DNA of 64,000 nt from Podospora pseudoanserina (GCF_035222485.1 NC_085922.1:15001-79000), one strand, 5' to 3'; shown: positions 20,444 to 31,702, numbered from the stretch's first letter. Notes: generated by a model not told the origin, from the letters alone. Translations and numbers: made by a program.

Positions 20444-22063
20444 GAGTATCTGAGGTGGATCCTTTTGTTCATAGAGTTGAACCAGCCTGCTAGTGATAAC
20501 CAAAGCTGTTTGCCTGTCGATTGTCTTCTTATTCTCTTTCCTTGAGCTTCAACTTCAAAACATCATCATGTACCTAAAATCAAATGATCTGCCGTTGATT
20601 CCAGTGACAGACAAAAAAGGTGCAATGTCAATCCTTTCTCAGCAAAGATCCACTCCAGAATCAGGCACGGAATCTAGACACCTTAGGTAGATACCCTTTG
20701 GTTGACAGTTGATCGCGACCAAAGTTGACCGCTTGTCATGTCCCTAAAGCCAGAGGCGGTGCGACCCCCTTTCCTCTTCCTTCGGAAGCTCGAGCATTTG
20801 GCATTGGCCCATCGTTAAGCTACTCAGAGCTTGTCTCGGTCGTGTCATCCTCACCACGGCAAAGGGTGGTCGCACAGACGAACAACTGGACGATCTCCGT
20901 CAGTTGACTGTTGAGTGATACTGCAGCTGCACACAAACCACCCTAGTGATGATGTTGGTTCTGACGAGCGGCGAGTCCGAAGAGGATCATGATCGACTTG
21001 AATGTCTGGAACATGTATGTTGAAAGTGATATCAAAACAGGTTGCCTTGCCGCAAAGTTGGCCATACGGAGCGGCCCAGTTCGCTTCCAGATGACGGTAT
21101 TCCAGGTTTCCCAAGTGGGGGACGGGATGGTGGTGTGCGGTCGAGTGCAGTGCACATGCTGCGCCGTAGGCTGGCATCTGCGTGCAAGTGGTAATTAAGA
21201 TGCGGAGACAAGATGCCAGCTCGGTTGGGCCATTGACGGTACCGCGCCTACCTAGACAAGGTACCTTGGGCGAACCAAGTTGACATCTGGGCGATGGTGA
21301 GTGTGGGATATTGTAGCTATCGGATGGTATTATATATGGGCCTGAGATGAGGATGGACGACAAAGAAGCCCTCTGCTAAGAAACGGCCTGCCGATATTGG
21401 CATTCGAGGCGCCTCGCCTACGGATAAAGCGAGGGGATGCAACAACGATGTGATGGGGGTGGAACCTGAAACAAGTCTAGCTGGGTGGATATCTCCGACA
21501 CCTCCCCCGCTGTGCGTTGGAAGGTGGGGGAGGGGAGGAGACAGGTCAAAACCAAACGAAAGAAAACAAAGCCAGGGATCCCGCCAGTTTTGTAAAAACT
21601 GTGGCCCTGACCAGACCCAGAGCCGTTGGAAGCTTGTCTTTTGAAACCCCACCTCGGTTTTATGCCTGCTAGGATAGATGAAGAAGTTGATGCGTACGCA
21701 TGTCCTTTTCCATCATCAACTAGTTTCCTGTGCCAAAGTTCCTCCTCTGCCTTGTTCTTGGTTCTTGTCGATGGCCTCAGGGCCAAGCACCTGCGCACCC
21801 CCGAGTACGGCGGCACGGACCCTTCGGTGGCACGCAACTTTTCGACGGCGTGCGCCGCGTGTCAGAGCACCGAGAGGGGGGATATATGCTGCATGCGGTT
21901 TGGCGAGGTGTCTAGTAGGATCACTTGCGCCTCTCATATAGAAAACCGTCGTCTGTCCGGTCCACCCTGTACGCCGGAGCACCACCCATTCATTCATCCA
22001 TCCATCCATCCATCCTCCTACTCCTCCTCCTCCTCCTCCACTGCCGGATGTCATCGGGTTGTA
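20444..22063. other. Long intergenic region / probable RhoGAP leader
   Basis: No convincing gene. The strand upstream of the RhoGAP ATG stays open back to 21,626, but its translation is a string of low-complexity residues (His-Pro-Ser, Ser runs) encoded by CATC and CTC repeats at 21,989-22,040. It reads as 5' leader, not protein. A minus-strand open frame at 21,363-20,851 has no family-like content. Confidence 0.4.
21989..22040 (+). repeat. CATC and CTC simple repeats in the leader
   Basis: Tandem CATT/CATC units run into tandem CTC units within 52 bp just before the RhoGAP start. Such CT-rich tracts are common in fungal 5' leaders. Confidence 0.7.
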
Positions 22064-24250
22064 ATGTTGGAAAGCGGCGGAAATTACGACGTTGCAGCCA
22101 TGAGTGACATCCTGGATCACGGATTGGGCGAACAACTGGCAGCGGCCCTGCTCACTTGGGGTGGGGAACAGGAACAGGAGGCGAGACGGCAACCGAGAAC
22201 GCAACCAGATCATCATAACGAGCCCGGTGCTGATGCCCGCTCAGATTCCAATTTTGACTCTGCCTCTGACTCTGGCTCTCTCACTCCTCTGACCCGTCAT
22301 CATGTTGATTTCCGCAAACTGATGCGCTTCGCCGACGACAGCACCTGGAGCAAGACAGCCCTGGGCCCCCACAGACGTGATATTGATGTCAACCTGGAGG
22401 ACGGCAACGACCGTGACGACAACCTGGATGCTACCGATTCCGATAGCACCTTCACCACCCAACCAGCCAAGAGCACCAATATCTGTGCCCGTTATCGCCA
22501 GCACAGGGTAGAGACCATGGAGAACCCACCGCTGCCCCCACAGAACTGGGACAAGGAATTGCCGCCAACACCTTTCAATACAACCCCTACCTCATCATCA
22601 TCACATCCCCAGATGTCTTGCAGGATATCAACCTTCCCGTTCTCGCATCCATGTGACATACCAGAGTTGATACTTGATCCGGACGAGGACCATCTTCACA
22701 CCGAACCCAGCCCGCTGCCATCCGGGCCCGTCACCCCCAGCGTGGTCAACGACATCTTCCAACCTCTTAGCCAGACTGCTTCCCCTGATCTCGAGTTTGG
22801 TCCCTTCGCTCCACTCGCCCTCGAGGCGGATTTTCAGCACTCCATGGAACAGCAGCAGCAGTCCAGAAAGATGTCCATCAAGACCATGGTCTCGGACGTA
22901 TCAGACGGTCTCGGTATTATTGAAGAAGAAGACGACGTCAACACCGACGGCGTGTCTATGCTCACTCCGACAGAGGCCTCTTTTGGTGGAGCCGCTGGCG
23001 GAGAATCCAGCATAGATCGGTTTGGGAGGGTAGATTCAAGGGCCTACCAACCCCAAGCATGGAGCATAAGTTCATCGGCCGGTAGCACCGGGTCGAGCGA
23101 GTGGCGCCCCAGCATCAAGAGCTCACGAAAGTCGGTAACCCTCCTCTCGCGCATGCGCGGACGACACTCGGTAGTGCAGGAGGAGCCTTTGGAAAAACGG
23201 TCGCTGACTCCGTACGAGCTCAGTGCTCCAGCACCAAGACAGGACGACGACAACTGCGTCGACATGCCGCCCCCGCCGACTGGATCATCGCTGCCTACCA
23301 TTCACAGTCGCACCGAGATCACCTCGACGACCAACCCTCGGTTCTTTGGCAGAATTCCGTGGTTGACAAGTGATTCGCAGCCCGAGAAGCAGGGGACCGT
23401 GTTTGGTGTTGATTTGAATTCGAGCATCAAACTGGCACCCATGAAGATTCGGGTGTCACATCGGGGAAGGGGGTCATCGTACCGGACATATCCGCTAGGC
23501 GTTTACAAGTGCTGCGAGTTCATTCGCAAAGAGGGTACCATATCTTTCCTACCTTTTGCGTTGCGAGGACTGAATAACACTGACATTGGATGCTTTGCAG
23601 GCAACAAAGCCGGCAGAGCTTTTTGCTCTCCCGGCAACGCCTTCAACGTGGCACAGCTCAAAGAAATCTTCAACACAGGACCGACTTACGGCGAGAATTT
23701 CCAGTTTGAAGGTACCGACTACACGGTCCACGATGCCGCGCGTTTGATTCTGTTATACCTTGAGGAACTGCCCAAACCTCTCATCACGTCATCAGTTGTA
23801 AGGTGTTGGGTGTTGCTGGCCCGCCAAGAGGGAGCCATCGAGCCGCCTTGTCCACGGGTCGAAACCGGACTCGACTTTTGGACCGAAGCCCTCAGCCGTC
23901 TGCCAACCGCGTCCCGCAATCTCGTCAAGCACCTACTCGCCATATTTGCCGAGGTCTTGCTGCAAACGACGGGAAACGTCACAGAGGCAGATTCACGGCA
24001 TTTTGCCTCGGCAGTCTCACGGGCACTGTTCCATCAGGACACCGACGCCAGTGTCGTGGCTGGTGGTGCTCCCACAGCCAGCAAGAAGAAAACCAATAAA
24101 AGGAGCGTCCATCCGACGCTGGCTCTTGCTTTTTTGATTAAGAAGCGAGGAGAATATTCGGCGACGTTGGGCAAGGCTACAAATATGGGTACCAAGAGAG
24201 ACACCCAGTTTTTGCCCACCACGAAGGAAATCATGCAATGGAAGGGATAG
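22064..24250 (+). CDS. RhoGAP-domain GTPase-activating protein
   Basis: The CDS is join(22064..23534, 23601..24250), 706 aa. It stimulates GTP hydrolysis by a Rho/Cdc42-type GTPase. The RhoGAP domain lies in the C-terminal third: GVYKCCEFIRKEG, a Gly-rich join, then SPGNAFNVAQLKEIFN, and ILLYLEELPKPLI, the hallmark LP-P-L loop. The 66-nt insert at 23,535-23,600 (GTACCA...TTGCAG) interrupts the arginine-loop region. It contains no stop, so it must be recognised as an intron; removed, the domain is continuous. The N-terminal 400 residues are acidic and Ser/Pro-rich. The start at 22,064 (MLESGGNYDV) is preferred over upstream low-complexity sequence; MSDILDHGL at 22,100 is an alternative. Confidence 0.83.
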   Translation: MLESGGNYDVAAMSDILDHGLGEQLAAALLTWGGEQEQEARRQPRTQPDHHNEPGADARSDSNFDSASDSGSLTPLTRHHVDFRKLMRFADDSTWSKTALGPHRRDIDVNLEDGNDRDDNLDATDSDSTFTTQPAKSTNICARYRQHRVETMENPPLPPQNWDKELPPTPFNTTPTSSSSHPQMSCRISTFPFSHPCDIPELILDPDEDHLHTEPSPLPSGPVTPSVVNDIFQPLSQTASPDLEFGPFAPLALEADFQHSMEQQQQSRKMSIKTMVSDVSDGLGIIEEEDDVNTDGVSMLTPTEASFGGAAGGESSIDRFGRVDSRAYQPQAWSISSSAGSTGSSEWRPSIKSSRKSVTLLSRMRGRHSVVQEEPLEKRSLTPYELSAPAPRQDDDNCVDMPPPPTGSSLPTIHSRTEITSTTNPRFFGRIPWLTSDSQPEKQGTVFGVDLNSSIKLAPMKIRVSHRGRGSSYRTYPLGVYKCCEFIRKEGTISFLPFALRGLNNTDIGCFAGNKAGRAFCSPGNAFNVAQLKEIFNTGPTYGENFQFEGTDYTVHDAARLILLYLEELPKPLITSSVVRCWVLLARQEGAIEPPCPRVETGLDFWTEALSRLPTASRNLVKHLLAIFAEVLLQTTGNVTEADSRHFASAVSRALFHQDTDASVVAGGAPTASKKKTNKRSVHPTLALAFLIKKRGEYSATLGKATNMGTKRDTQFLPTTKEIMQWKG

Positions 24251-26602
24251 AGGGAGATATAATGGCGTGTTCAAAAGCTACGGGGACACCGGTTCCAAGG
24301 TGGGCATCATGGCCTAGGTAGGTAGGATGTGGACGGACAGGAGATGTGAACGGAGAAACTGGCACGCGCGTTGGTTGAGATACCCCTTTTGCTTTCTTGC
24401 TCTTTTGCCATTTTTACTGCATTTTGGTCTTTCAAGCGTCGGAGGGGTTTGCCTACACATCACATCTATCATCATCTTCACACAATCATCATTTTGCGGC
24501 GTTTTCTTTGTTATTTCCGGGAATGGATGAGCCCAATGAACACCTGGATTCTACATGTCGAAGCGGATAGTCATTTATTAGTGTTGGTACCTATAGTCTG
24601 GGTTGAAAAAGGATCAAGTGATCGGATGGAAGAAGGTTGACTGGGGAATTGTCACGATATTAAAATATCATCTAATGCTGCTGTCCATTATTCTCTGATT
24701 TTTCTGATCAAGCTTGTGGCAAGAATATGCTGTTAGTTTGCCATTTATATGAACGTGAAAGCGAGATTTCATAGAAGTTCGCCGGCAAATCTGATCTACC
24801 ATGCCTCTCATCAACGACATTTAGTTCTGTTGTCGATCAACTTGGGGTACATGGCCCAGCTCTATATGACCTGCATTGCATGGTTATGCATGAAATACAC
24901 ATGGAGTTATCCCAGAAAGGGACAACTTTCGATGGTGGCATAAGAATTCAAGAAGCTAGCAAAAATGGAGACGACTGAGGTTAAAAGAGTACAGCGGAGC
25001 AAAACGGGGGAACACTCGGTTTCCTCAGTGTTGTTTCTCTAGAGGATCAATTGCTCTTGACCGTCCGTCCGGGCGTGCTATTCAAAACGGGGGCTGCCAA
25101 CACTCCATTTTGATCCATTCAATTACACATGTGCTTGGGTGAAAGACAATGCCATTTATCTCAGGAAGGAACAAGGCTACCAAGCAGTGGGATCTTCAAG
25201 CCACTATCTATTAATAGTTGGTAAACAATCCTGGTGAACAGCATAAGACACGCCTCCTCTCGGTGTGGTCCACGGCCTCCAACATTGAACAACACCATTA
25301 GGTTTACGCTCTTACACTGTCACGGCTTTATAGTCCGCAGGTCATACACCATAAATGCCAAGAAAAACAACTAATTCTACCATGAGAAATAGAAGCCCCG
25401 AAAAAATAATGTGATAGCTCACCAGTCAACACCCCCTAGAAAGGTGACTTACCCGCAGTAAGGCTATTCTTTTCTATTTTTACATTGGTGATTCGACCGC
25501 GTCGTTGATGCTACATAACCAGCTAGTTAGTATCGAGCAACGGAATCGCAGGGTCTGTAGCAAATTGTTCAAGTACCTGTAGGTTCCAAGTTTTGCCTGT
25601 TGATCTGAAGTTAGCTACGCAGTTCTGTTGAAACGGGAACGTCTCGAAACGGAGAAAACAGAGGGATCGGAGGTGCTTACTGAGGTTGAGCCATTTTGAG
25701 TTGTTGACATATGCTCCAGAAAAGGTGATTATATGGGCAGGTGAGCTTGGGAAGGGGAGACCTGTTTGGTGATGTTGTCGTTAGCGGCGAGGTGTGAGAG
25801 GTATTTGGATAGCAGCTTCACTGTTATGCTGGGCAGAAACTCGACTGATGAGAGCATATCCAGCAGATAGCCGTAGCATAAATCGATAACAGTAAACGAT
25901 TTATTTTTTTGGCACGGATAGATATGTCTGATAGTTATTGTGCTGCTGTGTTACCTCCGAATCCTCCGAGTGACTCTACATTTCAACTTTCGTATAGGCA
26001 GTGGGTGAACATCACTACGTATTGGTGGTATAAGTTTCAAACTTACTTGGTGCTTTTGTAGCAAAACATAGCGTAAACTAGACAGTAGAGGTGATCATAA
26101 CGTAAGAACAAAGGCAAACAAAAGCCTATACAGGCTGTTCATGCTGGCGTTACAACTTTGTTACACATGTAGCTAGCCGGTACTTGTTGTTGACACAGGA
26201 GGTGGAGTCATAAAGGGGCTGGCAATGCCATCAGAGCCATCCAAGATGGAGCTCTAGCCAACCTGCATTGCACAGGCTTCTTCCAGGCACCCATGTTCAA
26301 CAAGTGCTAGGACTCAACATCTTCCAGGCCTAATAAATAGATGCATATGTTCTAGAAACATCTACCGGTCATCATGGCTCATGCCCGTCTCTGATTCGAT
26401 GGGGCCGGACATGTTCGGACTCGTAGGACTATCGACCGTCATGGTAGTGTAACCCCGGCAAAGCGCCGGGTCCGAACTTGCAGGTATGACACTTATCACC
26501 ATCTGAATGGAGGCTCAACGGTTCCACGTTGAGTATATATATCTATATGGCAAGCTCAGCTCAAACCCGTCTCACACAACTTACAACATCCCTCGTTTAA
26601 AC
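24251..26602. other. Long intergenic region (2.35 kb)
   Basis: No conventional gene. A GGTAGGTAGG run lies at 24,316-24,326. One small spliced ORF candidate is on the minus strand (25,480-25,710, listed separately). A TATATATATC tract at about 26,534-26,545 is in the right place to be the core promoter of the GFA-family gene. Confidence 0.4.
25480..25710 (-). CDS. Candidate small spliced ORF, 48 aa
   Basis: The CDS would be complement(join(25480..25596, 25681..25710)). Ten residues (MSTTQNGSTS) are followed by an 84-bp intron with a GTAAGC donor, a GCTAACT branch site and an AACAG acceptor. A second exon of 38 codons ends in TAA. Another canonical donor (GGGTAAGT, around 25,450) lies after the stop, which suggests a spliced transcript with a 3' intron. 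There is no homology I recognise and no signal peptide. It could equally be a spliced noncoding RNA. The good splice signals in an otherwise empty spacer are the only support. Confidence 0.28.
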
Positions 26603-27094
26603 ATGTCCAACGCTGTCGAAACTGAAGGAACCCTTTACAGGGGCTCATGTCACTGCGGCTTTGCCAAGTACACCATCCGGCTAGACTTCAGTAAACCACC
26701 TCCGTCTCTCCATGGAGCAAACGCCACCAGATGCAACTGTCGCGTCTGCCTCAAAATGGGCACCATGCTCACAGACCCCGGGGACGACGGGTCGTCGACA
26801 TTTACCCTCCTGACACCAGCAGAGAAAGATCTCGGCATGTACGCATTCGACACAGAGCGGGTGAGGTGGTTCTTCTGCCCCAAGTGCAGCATCACTCTCT
26901 ACAACAGGGTGCATGGGGTGTTTGAGGGGGTCGAGGTGCGCACGTTTAGGGTAAATGTGCTGACGTTGGATGAGAGGGCGGATGGTTCGCCGATGGAAGA
27001 TCTGAAGGATCTCAAGATCAAGTACTGGGATTTCAAGGGAGTAGAGTTGCCCAAAGCGCCTCTTGATGAACCTGTCAATGGAGGAGTGTGGTGA
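26603..27094 (+). CDS. GFA / CENP-V-type zinc protein
   Basis: A single exon of 163 aa. The GFA family is named after glutathione-dependent formaldehyde-activating enzyme, but most fungal members have unknown substrates. Zinc-ligand cysteines are in place: GSCHCG near residue 14, CNCRVC near 43-48, and FFCPKCS near 90-95. The last two give the Cys-x2-Cys sites of the family's structural and catalytic zinc. The start at 26,603 (MSNAVETEG) precedes the first conserved strand directly; in-frame sequence upstream is leader-like. Length is normal. It is probably a soluble cytosolic protein. Confidence 0.85.
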   Translation: MSNAVETEGTLYRGSCHCGFAKYTIRLDFSKPPPSLHGANATRCNCRVCLKMGTMLTDPGDDGSSTFTLLTPAEKDLGMYAFDTERVRWFFCPKCSITLYNRVHGVFEGVEVRTFRVNVLTLDERADGSPMEDLKDLKIKYWDFKGVELPKAPLDEPVNGGVW

Positions 27095-27287
27095 GGGTTG
27101 GGGCACTGTGTACCCGCAGCTTACCTAGTTAGAAATGATTGGCCAATGATGCCAAGCTGACTCCACACTTCCCGCTCGATGTGCGCGGGGCAAGCAAGAT
27201 GCGCCCTGTGATGTTGGGACCTAATTATTTTTGGGGAGCTGGTGTCCTGACTCCTCTGCCAAATCCCCAGCCAGCAAGTAATCGACC

Positions 27288-28787
27288 ATGGCCAAGAGCG
27301 CGAACAAGGCAAAGAAGAGAAAGCAGAATGCACAGGCCGAGGGGCCGAACAAGGTTGCAAAGACAGCGGCAGTAGCGGCGGCGACAGCCCGGACAACACC
27401 CCCCGACAGCGACGGTGACGGCCCATCTCCCGGCTCGGCGCTCGAGCCCAGGACCTTGCAGACAGTCATCTCGCACGAGGAACTCGATATGGCCATCGAC
27501 ACCCTCAAGACGATTGCCCAGTACCCGAACCTGATCAAGTCCAAGCAATGCAAGGACCTGCGTGTCGCCGTCTACGATTTCCGCCAGGCCTCGGCCATCG
27601 ATGCTGGAGTGAACGCCAGCCTGACGGCCCGCATCACAGCAGCCCTCGCCGATGAGCGATACACAGATGTGAGGATCCTGCTTGCCGAGATGAGGATCCG
27701 GGAGCAAGAGCCAAAGCTTGGTGCCCTATGTCGATGGGTGCGAGATCTGGACATCATCAGCGGCCTGTCTACGATACCCGGTGGTGGCGATGGCACGGCT
27801 ATCCGGCGCAGCGAACGGGACGAGCAACGCCTGCGGGTCATCGACGCCATCCTCCGTGTCACCGGTCCCGTCGATACCAATCCAAACGCCGTGCCAATCT
27901 CGTGCAATCCGGGCATTGCTCTCCAAGAGATCTGGGACCTCCGTCCCTCCACACCCTCGGAACAGGTATACGCCTCGGTGCTGGACAAAACAATCTTCGA
28001 GTCGGCGCCGCCTACATTGGCCACCGGTCTCCGGGTCATTGAGACAACACCAGGTCCCCTTCGCAAGCCTCCCAATCACCATGATGCCTTGCTCTACACC
28101 ACAGCTCCGAACACCATACCTCTTGCCACCGAAAGGGCCCCTGCCACATACCAACCTCACCCAGTTGTCCCTGGTCTTGGTGTAATTCGAAACGTCCTTT
28201 CTCCCGAAGAATGCAAGGCCATAATCGCGGCTGGTGAGACGGTCAACTTTCTCCCCGATGCCCCGATGCGGGAAGACGGTGATGTGAGCATTCTGGCGCA
28301 CAACTTCTACTGGGTTGCAGACAAACTTTTCCACGACACTCTCTGGTCACGCGTGGCGCCCCATGTTCCGGCCTCGGTGAACGGACGCCTAGCACGTGGG
28401 CTCAACCGTCGTTTCCGAGTGTATCGCTACGTCCCAGGCGCCGAGTATCGCGCGCACATTGATGGCGCTTGGCCTCCTTCCGATGTCCTCCCCGACGACA
28501 CCTACGTCTATGATGCCTCGCCCCCCGGAAAGAAGCAAAGCTCGCTGTTTACCTTCTTGATATACCTGAACGACGAGTTCGAGGGCGGAGAAACTACCTA
28601 CTTTGTGCCGGCAGCGCGAGAGGGCGTGCTCAATGCCTACCCCATCCGGCCCGTGATGGGCAATGTTGCCTTGTTTCCTCACGGAGATCCCAGAGGAGCG
28701 TTGCTACATGAGGGAACTGGAGTGAGGAAGGGGGCCAAGTACGTGATTCGGACAGAGGTGGAATATGATGTTGAGCCCAGCGAGTAA
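27288..28787 (+). CDS. Prolyl 4-hydroxylase-like 2-oxoglutarate/Fe(II) dioxygenase
   Basis: Intron-less; 499 aa. The C-terminal 220 residues form a P4Hc-type double-stranded beta-helix. RVYRYVPGAEYRAHIDGAW supplies the iron ligands of the H-x-D motif, FLIYLNDEFEGGETTYF is the typical core strand pair, and HEGTGVRKGAKYVIRTEV supplies the distal His and the Lys/Arg that binds 2-oxoglutarate. The N-terminus is Lys-rich (KSANKAKKRKQ), a possible nuclear signal, followed by an Ala/Pro-rich linker and a helical domain (about 60-150) of unknown role. Such proteins hydroxylate proline or other residues on protein substrates. The target is unknown. Confidence 0.87.
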   Translation: MAKSANKAKKRKQNAQAEGPNKVAKTAAVAAATARTTPPDSDGDGPSPGSALEPRTLQTVISHEELDMAIDTLKTIAQYPNLIKSKQCKDLRVAVYDFRQASAIDAGVNASLTARITAALADERYTDVRILLAEMRIREQEPKLGALCRWVRDLDIISGLSTIPGGGDGTAIRRSERDEQRLRVIDAILRVTGPVDTNPNAVPISCNPGIALQEIWDLRPSTPSEQVYASVLDKTIFESAPPTLATGLRVIETTPGPLRKPPNHHDALLYTTAPNTIPLATERAPATYQPHPVVPGLGVIRNVLSPEECKAIIAAGETVNFLPDAPMREDGDVSILAHNFYWVADKLFHDTLWSRVAPHVPASVNGRLARGLNRRFRVYRYVPGAEYRAHIDGAWPPSDVLPDDTYVYDASPPGKKQSSLFTFLIYLNDEFEGGETTYFVPAAREGVLNAYPIRPVMGNVALFPHGDPRGALLHEGTGVRKGAKYVIRTEVEYDVEPSE

Positions 28788-29453
28788 AGCAGGAGGTGAG
28801 TATCGGAGGGCCAGCATGCGCTCCGGACTCGAACACAAACGACAAAAACGACTGGCCTGGAGCACACTTCGCTTCAGCGTCCGCATCTTCAAACTTGGTG
28901 CGCATTGCCCACGTTGGTTTTAACCGCCTTGCACGCCTTGCCCATCTGCCACGATACGCAGCTTGACTGGACTGGTGCAGGAGGCTGCTCGCTGATTGGG
29001 CCAAGAGAGCGGCGTTATGGATTGTCGTGGCGGCCGTCCTGACGGTCGTACCTGCCAAGCCTAACATGAGTTGGGCACCAGAATGGAGACATGGAACGCG
29101 CAAGCTGGCGGAGCCGGCTTGTTCAATGCCGAACAGCGTTTTCACTCGGTCTTGCTGGCAAGGGTTCGAGCCTGTATGGTAGCTGGCGGTCGTTGAAAAT
29201 GCTTGTCAAGCGTATAGATGTGCAGCTTGAAAGCCTTGATAGCCCAAGAAAGACCCAAACAAACAACAACGGCTGCTGGCTGCCCAAGTGGCATGCTTCA
29301 GTTTGACTCCATCAACTACTTATATCGTTTGCATCCGAGTACATACATTGCACCGTTTTGGAGTTTCGGGGGGCATCTCCACCTCAAACATACATGCTTG
29401 TTGTGACGTCTCGAGGTGTTAGCACCCTCGCCGCGGTCTCCAACACCGCCATC
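28788..29453. other. Intergenic region between the dioxygenase and BTB-like genes
   Basis: No gene is supported on either strand. It should hold the 3' end of the dioxygenase transcript and the promoter of the BTB-like gene. Confidence 0.4.
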
Positions 29454-31273
29454 ATGTCTACCTCTACGGTCGAGAAACGATATCTGCATAGCACGAGCTA
29501 CAGCGAAGCTGTAGTGTCGGACAACTACTCATTCTCGTATGTGCCACTATTTGCTCCATTCCTCCCAGCCAAGGTTCAGATTTAACACGAACCAGGCCAT
29601 TCAGCAGCCCCCTCACCAGCCTGAAGTTTCGAAATGGCATGTGCTTGACTGCACATCGAGAGTTCCTCATCCAGAGCCCCAAGCTGGTCTCACTCATCAC
29701 TCGTCACGATTCCTTCCCCGAAACCATCAGCCTTCCAGAGGTTTCTTACGCTGCTGGCCAGATCCTGGTTGCCCACCTCTACAGCGGCCGCTGGACGGAG
29801 CTGGCATGGTTCGGTCCTGATGGCGGCGGCCTCGAGGATATTGCCAGATTGGAAACAGCCCTCGAGGTCTACCTGGCCGCCAGGAAATACGAACTCTGCA
29901 GTCTCGAGGCTCTCGCTCAGATCCACATTGAGCAAGACGCAGCCAGGCTGGACATCTTTACTGTCATCGATGTCGCCAAGAGAGTGTATCCCGTGCCTGA
30001 CAGCAACGACACTTGGTTCCAGCAGCATATCAAATCCCGCATCAAGGCCGATTTTGACAAGCCGGACGCTGCTCTGCTGGCCAGGCTGGATACCAACTTT
30101 GCTGATGAGTCCTCTATCATCAAGCTGGTCTTGAAAGGCATGCTCGAGACCTATCGGGACAAGACTGAGGCTCTGGCCCAACAGGCTGCAGCGTTGAAGA
30201 GACCTTGCACACCATCTAGTGACGGGTCTTTTGAGGAGGTTGAGTGCCCATCGCTGCGGACTGTGGTTGAGGATAAAGCTGTTGTCTGTAGCAAAGAGGA
30301 CAGCCAAACCACATCTGCCCCCACGGCACCGCCTGCTTTGCTACCTACCGAGGTGGCCGTCGAGGTCTCAATAACACATGCCAATCCATTGCTCGATAAG
30401 TCGGTTTACGAGATTGCACCTGAGGCATTACATGCGACTGAAGAGCCGACAGTGCCGAATGTTACTCCCGTGCCTGAGCCAGAGCTTGAGGCGCAAGTAT
30501 CGGACCACAACGGCAACAGCAGCGGCGCCACGACAACAGGGATCAAACTGAAGAAGTGCAAACACAAGTCGACCAAGGCGCGCTGGAAGTGCGAGGAGTG
30601 CGGAAGGTGCACCAGACCCTCATGTGTGTCATGCAAGTGCAGGATGTGCACGGTCAAATGTCGTGAGGAAAACCATCGAGCTGTTTCTGACCCAGTGGTT
30701 GAAGAGGAGGTTTCACCTGAGGTGGTGCCTGAGGTCGTTGTGGCAGAGCCCGCTCCAGTCCAGGCGGAGGATGATGGCTGGGATTTTGCGGGCACAAGTA
30801 GTAAGACCATTGCGAGGAATGCCCAGATCGATGCGGCGGCGGCGGCGGCGGTGGTGGTGGTGGCGGAACCAGAGCCCGAACCAAAGCCCGAACAGACGCC
30901 TGTGCCAGAACCACAGCCCATTGTCGAAGATATTCCGCGAGACTCTCTTGATATCGCCAATAACGACAGGAAAAAGGAGGCGAAGAAGGGGAAGAAGAAG
31001 GCTGTGGTTCGCCCAGAGACTGAACCCGTGATGCGGGAGATTGAGCCAATCCCCCTGATGGAACCGGCTGCAGGACCAAAATCGAAGCCATCGATGGAGG
31101 ACAACCCCTGGGCGTTTCCATCGACAAAGTTCACGAAAAAGAAGGCAAAGGCCGTCGTCGGCACTGGATCGGAACCTTCAAGTGAGACCGGGAACGCCCA
31201 GCTCATCGCCGAGATTGAGCGTGGTTTTCCTCAGGGTGGGTGGGACTTTTGGGGAACGTCAAAAAAGCGATAG
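29454..31273 (+). CDS. BTB/POZ-like protein with Cys-rich and W-[DA]-F repeats
   Basis: The CDS is join(29454..29536, 29596..31273), 586 aa. The 59-bp intron (GTATGT...ACCAG) joins YSFS to PFSSPLTSLKF. Residues 15-180 look like a fungal BTB-type fold (SDNYSFS, CLTAHREFLIQSPKLVSLI, ALEVYLAARKYEL), a scaffold that often binds Cul3. A Cys/His-rich segment at about 352-395 (KCKHKSTKARWKCEECGRC...CVSCKCRMCTVKC) probably binds zinc. The C-terminal 190 residues are acidic and Pro/Glu-rich, with Lys clusters and three related motifs: GWDFAGTS, PWAFPST and GWDFWGTS. An in-frame GCG/GTG triplet run encodes Ala and Val stretches around 30,834-30,866. The function is unknown. Confidence 0.72.
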
Positions 31274-31391
31274 GTTAGCTTCTAATATGTGATGTGATAG
31301 CAGGTGGTTAGATTGTCATTGATCTTCTCAAGTATTATAGTTCGTTTCCAGTTCCCTCCTCGCCATGTTCACTACTAGATAATCCCTCCCC

Positions 31392-31702
31392 TTAGAAAAT
31401 CCATCCAACGTCGCAAAGAACAGCGTCGAAACAATCCCCACCACCGACACAGCACTGCTGCACAGTATACTCATTTCTCGGGTATGATTTGAGAAACAGC
31501 GCGAGCAACGTATTCCACAGCATCACAACCCCGACCACTACCGCGATCCCAACACCTTTCTTGCAAAGCCCCACGACAGCGACGATGTATTTTCTTGCTG
31601 TCCCCTCTTTTCGGGTGACACCCTCTTCCTCTTCCACCGCCATCCTTCTCTCCCCTTCTATCAGAACCACACCTCGGTCTCCCCGGCAGAGTAATAATCC
31701 CA
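31392..31702 (-). CDS. Possible small membrane protein
   Basis: Open from the ATG at 31,702 to 31,392, about 102 aa. The central part (KYIVAVVGLCKKGVGIAVVVGVVMLWNTLLALFL) would form one or two membrane segments. I recognise no family, and the N-terminal part may be wrong if an intron exists. It lies between the BTB-like gene and the tRNA. It could also be a chance open frame. Confidence 0.28.

Noticed and set aside
20851-21363. Minus-strand open frame of 170 codons upstream of RhoGAP
   Set aside because: No domain, signal peptide or plausible intron structure; near-random composition.
21626-22063. N-terminal extension of RhoGAP
   Set aside because: In frame, but encoded by CATC and CTC simple repeats with no conserved features; more likely 5' leader.
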